From: Epiperipatus broadwayi
Lineage: Eukaryota; Onychophora; Udeonychophora; Euonychophora; Peripatidae
Direction of reading: 5' to 3'
Assembly (NCBI GenBank): GCA_028023455.1
Contig: JAQFVV010000157.1
Coordinates: 744,001 to 808,000, forward strand
DNA length: 64,000 nucleotides
The translations under genes were made by a program, and so were the position numbers. Under the pieces are notes generated by a model, which did no database searches, was not told the origin of the DNA, and was given only the letters and a program-made list of their open reading frames with translations. Positions 57,386 to 64,000 of this stretch are shown here, piece after piece (the stretch's first letter is position 1; each line of letters opens with the position of its first letter).

Positions 57386-59834
57386 CAGTGGTTTCCAAAC
57401 TTTTTGTGTCTGTGCCCCCCCCCCCCCATATTCTAATTTTATAAATACTGTCATATTTACAATTTCATTTCAATAGATTATAGAATAATACACACTATTT
57501 AGTATAAATATAGATCTTATATAAAACACTTTAATTTTATGATGTAATAATTTAACACAGCCAAGTAAATTTTATAAAAAAAAAAAAAATCAAAATAAAA
57601 ACAAAAATTCACAAAACAAAAGAACTTTGATTAAAATTGTAATAATGTTGATTGATTAAAATTATAATGATATTTAGTGTGATGGATAAGCCTGTTTATT
57701 AAAACCAAGTTTGCCAAATCTTGGTATCATTGAAGATAGGGCTACTCTCAATTTTTCTTAGATCATTAATAGGTGTTTTGTTTTTAAAACAGCAACAGTG
57801 GAAAAACTAGCTTCACATAAGTAAGATGATACAAATGGTAATAAAATTTCTAAAGTTTTGTTTATTAATGTAGGAAACTGTTTCTTCACTATGGCCAGAA
57901 AGTACTAAAATTTTTTTGTTCAAACTTCAATTTTAATTTGCTGTCACAAGATAAGTTAATCAACATTTCTTGTTTTGATGTTGAAAGGCCAAATACATTA
58001 TGTGTTTTAATCCCAAATGGGTTTCTTATCCATTCACATTTTGATATGTCAAGATCTTTAAAATAAAATGAGAATTGTTTCTGTAGATTGGTCAAATGAT
58101 TATTAATAAAAATTTTACTTCTACTTCATTTGCAGAACAATGGTTTTTGAAATAGGAAACATATCCAAAAATTATTTTTTAAATTAATCTTTCATAGCTC
58201 CAATTTTTTCTTAAATGCAAAAACTTTAACTTTCTGCATCAAAGCATGAGATTGAGATCTTGCATTGATTTATTTAAAATAGCTTTTCAAAAATATCCAC
58301 TAAATAAACAGGCTTTACAAGAAATTTTGTGTCACAAAACAATTTTGCCTCATCTATATTATTATCAGTCTGAAATATGGGAGTTTCTTTTAGTTCAAAT
58401 ATTCTTTGAAGTACATTGAACTAAGAAAGCCAATGTGTTTCACTATAATATGAAAGTGGTCAGTGTTCTGCATCCATATCATCATACAATTTTGCAAACA
58501 GCCTTTCTCTTAATGGGCTATTTTTAATAAAGTTTACAATTTTTACAATAACTTCAAATACCATTAGAAAATTTTCACTAGTGCTTTTTGAAGTGAGTGA
58601 TTATCCATTTTCATACAATGTATCCAAATTGCACAAGAGCTTGTAAATCAGCATTTCATCCTGCCATAGATCAGGCTCCATCTGAACATATCTTAACACA
58701 ATTCTCCCACAGAATGCCAATTTTATTTTAAAAGTATCAGTTACATTGAAAATTTATTTTGCTATGGTATTGTTTTCAATAGATTTACAGAATAATAAAT
58801 CTTCTTTAATATCAGCTCCTACAGCATATCTTACATATGAAATCAAATGAGCATCTTTAATTATATCTGTTGCTTCATCCAAGTGCAAAGTGTAATCCGA
58901 CAATTTTAGTTTTTTAATTAATTGGTCATGAAGATCTTCAAATATTTCTTCCTACCATATTATCTGCAAATGGAATTTTTCGAAATTTGCTAGCACATGA
59001 TTTACTAAGGATTGTTTCTACCATCTGAATAGCTGCAGGTAGTATCAAACTTTCTCATATTGAATGTGGTTTTTTACATTTAGCAATTCTATAAGAAACT
59101 TTATACGATGCAAGCAATGCTTTTGATGTTAAAGACATGGTTTTTGAAAATGTATTTTATTGTTTATTCAAAACATTAATTTTCTTTTGAAAAATTTTCT
59201 TGGCTTGTCAGTGTGGTCTGCATATAACTTACTAGGTTTCATGTTTTTTATGGCTAAAATATTTATACAGATCAAACACATCGGTCTTTCTTGTCCATTA
59301 ACAATAGTACTTATAAATTTCAATGTTAAATACAGTGGATCATATTTTGAGAATTAACATTGCTAATTTTTGTTGCTGTATTTGTGTTGGTTAAACAACT
59401 TTTGCTAGTATCAATTTCATCTTTATATGCTTTTTGTTACTATCTTGTTACATATTTATCCATCTAAAAAGAGCATTATTTTAAAACAAAAAAAAAATAT
59501 TCCCAGTTTTCGAAATTACCTCAGTAATTGTTAACAATACCACATAATATAAAAAATACTATACAGAAACCCTAATTTTACACTACACAGCATTTATGTT
59601 GTTCATGTTAGTATAGTACTGAGAGCTGTTGAGGGCGTATATATTGTTGGATAATTTTTGTAGAAAATGATCATTATGTCGTTAATGGGAATGGGGCAAA
59701 AGTTGTTAAATGTTGATGAGTAATTTTCTTTAGACATCTATTTAAATTTGTATGTTTAGTAAAAGTTATGCACACTCCTTGCAATAATCTCACATGCCCC
59801 TAGGGGGTCACATCCCACAGTTTGGAAAATACTA
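57386..59834 (-). mobile_element. hAT transposon, near full length, with TIRs and 8-bp target duplication
   Basis: The left end CAGTGGTTTCCAAAC (57386) and the right end, reverse complement TAGTATTTTCCAAAC (ending 59834), are the typical CAGTGGTTCTCAAAC-type hAT termini. The flanks TATTATTG (57378-57385) and TATTAGTG (59835-59842) agree at 7 of 8, an aged hAT target duplication. Inside each end the (T)GTGCCCCC / GCCCCTAGGGGGTCAC text of this hAT group is present; a 13-base C-run sits at 57415-57427. The transposase remnant fills the middle on the - strand. Confidence 0.85.
57740..59475 (-). pseudogene. hAT transposase, ZBED5-like, decayed
   Basis: Reading leftwards: an N-terminal MDKYVTR near 59460, then IVNGQERPMCLICINILAI near 59300 (first cysteines of the BED finger) and NMKPSKLYADHTDKPRKFFK near 59230 (second half of the finger, first zinc His intact). 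Near the left end is LQKQFSFYFKDLDISKCEWI then RNPFGI (58085-58010), and next LINLSCDSKLKLKFEQKNFS and FWP (57960-57890). Finally FPTLINKTLEILLPFVSSYL and CEASFSTVAVLKTK (57880-57775) is the hAT dimerisation domain. This order is that of ZBED5-like/SCAND3-like hAT transposases. Multiple stops and frameshifts make it a pseudogene. It has no role in the host gene except as intron content. Confidence 0.85.
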
Positions 59835-59844
59835 TATTAGTGAG

Positions 59845-61000
59845 TTTATATGTATATAAAATAAATAATTATGTTTTACCTTGCATATTTTAAATATGGC
59901 TTATTAGAAAAGAGATTTTTTTTTTTTTAAATATTATCTAGATGGGTATGGAGGAGAGTTTTTTTATTTATTATTGTTTATTTGATGATAAATAAACATG
60001 TGTACACAATGAACTCTAATTCTTTCATTTACATAGATATCATTTTTTCACATCCTTTGTCTGTTTTTTGGCACTATCAAAACTTATATTATTTTTCTAT
60101 TGCAGCTTCAATTTTTAAACTGTTGTTTTTTCACATCTATTGTTGCCAAACTGCCTTTATGTAATATTCTTTTCTGTATATATGTGTTTTTTTAATTTCA
60201 AATATTTTATATGTCATATAATCTCTGTCTCTCATTTAGTTCTTATAATTCAGAAATAACTTTTTTTTTAAAATTATAAACATCTATAAGAAATTAACTT
60301 TGCTCTCAATATTTTCCCATTCTGCTACTCGTTTCTTAAAAAAGAGAACTTTTTTGTTTGTGCATGGAAGTTTTTGACTTTCTTTTAATAATCTCACAAA
60401 TAAATTATATATTTTCTGAAATCAATTGAAATGTACAATTTTTCCAAAACAAATAAATGAAAATTAGTTTTTTGATGTTATTATTTATATAAAATTATTA
60501 AATAAAATGTAGTCTATCTAATCTTTATAATTAATATTAATCCCAATTTTTTAAAGATATGTAATTACAATGGTATTAAAATCACACATATGCTCTACTG
60601 TATATATTATGATAGTAATAAAGTTTAACTAAAATTTAATATAAAATTTTATATATGTATATTACTTTAATGTTTTAATTTAAAGTTGGAAAATGTAAGG
60701 AATTCTTTAATTTTATTGTTATAATTCCGTCTTTGTAATATAAGTTTTAGAAAAACATGGTAATTAAAAATTGGAAATTGAAAATAATCTTAGATTTCCA
60801 ATTTTACTTTTGATTTTTTTAAGGAAAGGGTAGAAACTATAATCCTACTGTTATTTTATTTTTGATTATTCATAAAAAATTCATTGTGCCTAAAATAAGT
60901 GTGATTACCTTTTAATTTTTACTGTTTTTTTCTAATGAAGTTGTTGGATTTTCAGTCATTAATCTTTTTCCTGATGACTTATTGATCACTTGGGCTTTGA
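59845..61000. other. AT-rich stretch without recognised features
   Basis: No supported feature. Confidence 0.5.
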
Positions 61001-61125
61001 TGCTTGCTTTGATCCAGAATCCTGGAAAATCTCTGTGTATATGATCTATCACTTCATCAAACAGTTGCCAGTATATTGCACTGTAAAATAAATAAAGCTT
61101 GTGACAATGATGATGATGATGAATG
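61000..61125 (+). other. Possible LINE 3' tail
   Basis: A slightly GC-richer piece ends in AAATAAATAAAGCTTGTGAC followed by an ATGATGATGATGATGA microsatellite. This resembles the TTGTTGATGATGATG tail of the RTE copy at 14885. No coding motif is certain, so this is a weak call. Confidence 0.3.
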
Positions 61126-61469
61126 ATTTTAGTTTGTAATACTATTCCAAAGGCAGTGAATTATCAATATGGTGATCATTAAATAGGCATGTCTAAAAAG
61201 CTAATTGTAAATTTATCTATTCATTTGTCAAATTTTATTATAATGCAAATTAAATCTGTGTGTGATCAGAGAACAGTCCTGAAGTATGTAGCATTATAAT
61301 ACACAAGATGTGATAATGTGTTTCCTATAATGGCTGCATAGTGTAGCATGATTTAATGGTATTAAAATCATGTGAATATTCATATTTAAACATGTTTAAA
61401 CGAATATGTGCATATATTTCAAATTCATAGAATCAGTTGTTAGTTAACTATTGGGAAGATAAAGACTGC

Positions 61470-62335
61470 ATGTATAGTTTTGTTATGAAAATGATTAATT
61501 GAAATTTTGAACAGCATATTAACAACAAATTTTGTGTGAAAATTAGAAAAAGTGCTAGTGAAACACTACAATTGTTGAAAGTGGCAAATGGTGGAGTTGC
61601 TATGAAAAGTCCAGTATGTTTGAGTGGCATAAGTGATTTAAAGATAGATGGGTAATGTGACCACTAGCCATAGAAGCAGTCATTTGAAAACAATAATGAT
61701 TGACATTAATATTAACAAAGTGCAAGATATGATGTGGTTCAACAGATGATTAAATATGAAAGTAATAATTGGAAAAATTGCAGATAAATTCAGAAAAAGG
61801 CAAATTTTAACTAAAGAATTGATATGAAAATTTTTTTTGCAAAATTTGGGTCAGCTTGAACTTATAAGTAATTTTTCTTTAAATGAGAGAAATTATGGGC
61901 AATGGAACCTGGTGCTTCCAATATGACTCAGCAACAAAACTTCAGAACATGTGGTAAATTTCTCTGGGTTCATTGTGCCCTAAAAAAAGCATGAATGTTA
62001 CAGTTTAAGAACATGCTAATATGTTTCTTTATTCATAAGGAATAGACTACCAAGAATGTATTAAATAGAGCTAACAGCCAACCAATAATGATATTTAGAG
62101 ATACCGAAAAAATTATAAATTTCTATTTGAATGAAAAGACCTGAAATGTAGTATAGCAAATGGAGCATTTATCATGACAGTGCATGAAATCATAATGCTA
62201 CCACAGTGACAGACATTCTGCCCCCCTCCCCCAAGTCACTCAAGCCATCTTATTTATTCACATGATTTAATTCTCTATCATTTCTGGCTATTTCTAAAAA
62301 GTTTATTGATGGAATGAATATTTTCTATCATAAAA
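61470..62335 (+). pseudogene. mariner-family transposase (GVQW3-like), decayed
   Basis: The N-terminal helix-turn-helix region reads FEQHINNKFCVKIRKSASET then LQLLKVANGG near 61508-61590 (usual EQR..IKFC.KLGKSA.ETLE.L..AYGD). After a gap come GTWCFQYDSATKLQNMW near 61905 (usual GDE.W...YDP..K.QS.EW, here G-N-G-T in place of GDET) and SLGSLCPKKSMN. Near 62200, NATTVTDILPPSPKSLKPSY then LAISKKFIDG corresponds to the second catalytic region (HDNAPAHTA...PHPPYSPDLAP...FPKLK) with its acidic residues gone. Stops and frame changes are numerous. TIRs were not identified. Confidence 0.75.
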
Positions 62336-62339
62336 GATA

Positions 62340-62895
62340 TTTACTAAAATATAAGACAGATACTTGACATTAATGTGGAAAAATATTTTTTAAATTAATA
62401 TTTAGTTAAACAAAGATGGTACTCTGAAGACAGTAGTAGTCAATAGTGTACAGTTCAGCATGTTTAATTTTTAAATGTGCATTTGAGTAATTAAATTGTC
62501 ATATTTTTGTATTCATACATACATTTTGAAAATAATAGATTTGGGAATATTTTGAATTACATCTGAGTTGTAATTAAAAGTTAATAGTTAAGATGTTATA
62601 TATATATATATAGATTATTAAATTATTCTTATTTTTCCTTCCATAATAGAATTCTATTTTATCATTTATTTTATTTGGTCTATAAATTTGTTAGGAGAAG
62701 AAATTTAATTTTTTTTATAAATTTAAATAAACATTGGTAAATTCTATTTATAAAATATTAAATTATATTATTTATTTAATCATTTATATTAATTTAAATT
62801 GTTATGAATATTGGATATCACTTTGTCTATAGATTTAATGGAAGAGTAAATAAAAATGACTTAGTGTTTTTCTGAAGGTTTATGGTGATGGTGTT
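62340..62895. other. AT-rich stretch without recognised features
   Basis: Only a short (TA)n run near 62600. Confidence 0.5.
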
Positions 62896-62898
62896 TTA

Positions 62899-63084
62899 GT
62901 TGTATTTTTATATTGGACTATTTCCATCATCTAATATAAATATTGAACGTCTTTAGAAAATTTTAACTTTATTTAAATATTCCACATACATTCAACTGTT
63001 GTGCTGGTACTAACAGTTGAATGTATTAAAGACACTCAATACTCATATTAGACGTTAGAAATAGTCCAATATAAAAAATACAAC
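62899..63084. repeat. Foldback element (hairpin), family 3
   Basis: The left arm begins GTTGTATTTTTATATTGGAC at 62899 and the right arm ends GTCCAATATAAAAAATACAAC at 63084. The arms include GACTATTTC...TCTAATAT and an inner CATTCAACTGTT/AACAGTTGAATG pair. The left arm carries an extra roughly 30 bases (about 62958-62988) absent from the right. No coding content. Confidence 0.8.
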
Positions 63085-63173
63085 AGAAATGACTTAGTTT
63101 AATTAATTGTTGCTTAGATTTTCAGAAGACATAAAATTTCATCATAATATTGTAGATTTAATACAACATATAA

Positions 63174-63243
63174 TGATGATGATGATGATAATAATAATAA
63201 TAATAATAATGATGATGATGAGGAGGAGGAAGAGGAGGATGAT
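63174..63243 (+). repeat. Compound trinucleotide microsatellite
   Basis: GATGATGATGATGAT passes into (AAT)n, back into (GAT)n, then GAGGAGGAGGAAGAGGAGGAT. Blocks of GAT, AAT and GAG/GAA succeed one another. Confidence 0.95.
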
Positions 63244-63244
63244 A

Positions 63245-64000
63245 TTGATAATGATGGTGTTTGTAAGAAATGTAGGTTTATAATATTTTTAGGGACACAA
63301 AAAAATGATTTTGTAATTTACATATCAATATGTATTTAAATAGCAAGAGATAATATATATAATGTGTTTATACCACACAGGAACACCATAGAAATAATAA
63401 ATTACATTTGGGATTATGGAAGACAATAAATAATAATGAAATTAATGAAGTAGTGTTTGTCTTAAATATAACAATAGTATCATGTAAATGTATATATTTT
63501 TATATAATATTTAATAAATAAATAAGCATATCTTAAAAATGTATTAAAAAAAAACTGGGGAAATATCAGTTTTAATCATAAGTGCATTAAACATATATTT
63601 GGTTACTATCCATAATAAAAAAATTGACCAATCATTTTGTAGAATATATAAATTTCAAATAATAAACTACCATTAACTGTCTTGGAATGAAATCAATTAT
63701 CCAAAACAAATATAACTATTGAAATGATACATATTATACAATGATTTGTCATTTTTTCCAGCACATGGAACTAAATGTTGCTGTTTAAAACATGGTGATT
63801 AGGACTGACATCTCTCCAGATTTTTATTTATTTATGTTTATTTGTGTTAGTGTGTGATCAATAGTTTTAACATAAAATATATGGTTATAATAATATATTA
63901 TCTATATCAATATATTTTTTATTTACTTATAGAAGTTCTGGTAATTTCAGTTTTTAATTCATATCATTTTCAATAAAAATATATATTAAAGTATTTGATA
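63245..64000. other. AT-rich stretch without recognised features
   Basis: No supported feature; the next TCF25 exon was not found. Confidence 0.5.

Noticed and set aside
63174-63243. Regular short repeats as a possible CRISPR array
   Set aside because: A trinucleotide microsatellite without spacers in a eukaryotic genome.
52815-64000. Search for the next TCF25 exon (HLNP...)
   Set aside because: No acceptor followed by a codable HLNP segment was found by eye; reported as absent, not proven absent.

Overview
The window is nuclear DNA from an animal with a large, very AT-rich genome (roughly three quarters A+T by eye). Two consecutive host exons with canonical GT-AG splice sites lie about 15 kb apart, and almost everything else that can be recognised is transposon-derived: LINEs, Penelope-like elements, hAT, mariner and pogo-type DNA elements, and hairpin (foldback) elements. 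There are no operons, ribosome binding sites, rRNAs or CRISPR arrays. An invertebrate is most likely, but the species cannot be named from the sequence.

The only host gene supported is a TCF25/NULP1 homologue on the + strand. Its exons are 37476-37679, an acidic stretch followed by a lysine-rich stretch, and 52681-52814, an EEDEID...EVNEILGE segment ending in the family's EHR motif. They are separated by a 15.0-kb intron. The flanking exons were not found, so the introns on either side are probably also long.

Layout. 1-3650: a Tx1/L1-type LINE on the - strand that runs off the left edge. 6.1-9.8 kb: a tandem duplication, a large hairpin with a hammerhead-like motif, tRNA-like motifs and a CAGCGGTGG-ended element. 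11.9-14.9 kb: two RTE-type LINE remnants. 15.8-17.4 kb: two Penelope GIY-YIG remnants. 19.0-20.9 kb: a TIR element containing a G-rich/T-tract array. 22.4-23.5 kb: a pogo-like non-autonomous element. 29.6-31.6 kb: a Penelope element bounded by an inverted copy of its own tail. 32.8-37.1 kb: hairpins and a deleted hAT.

The intron 37.7-52.7 kb holds an RTE 3' end, a tRNA-Gly pseudogene, a jockey-like LINE, a foldback, an internally deleted RTE copy, a second TIR element with a perfect 8-bp target duplication, and an inverted Penelope fragment. 53.1-56.1 kb is a longer Penelope element flanked by 31-bp direct repeats, with a small nested insertion. 57.4-59.8 kb is an almost complete but dead hAT with TIRs and a 7/8 target duplication. 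61.5-62.3 kb is a decayed mariner transposase, and 62.9-63.2 kb a hairpin and a microsatellite.

The least ordinary material is (i) two related non-autonomous TIR elements with an AT/T-tract half and a GC-richer half, and (ii) at least five Penelope-like loci, two with inverted tail copies and two sharing a hammerhead-like motif just after the GIY-YIG frame.
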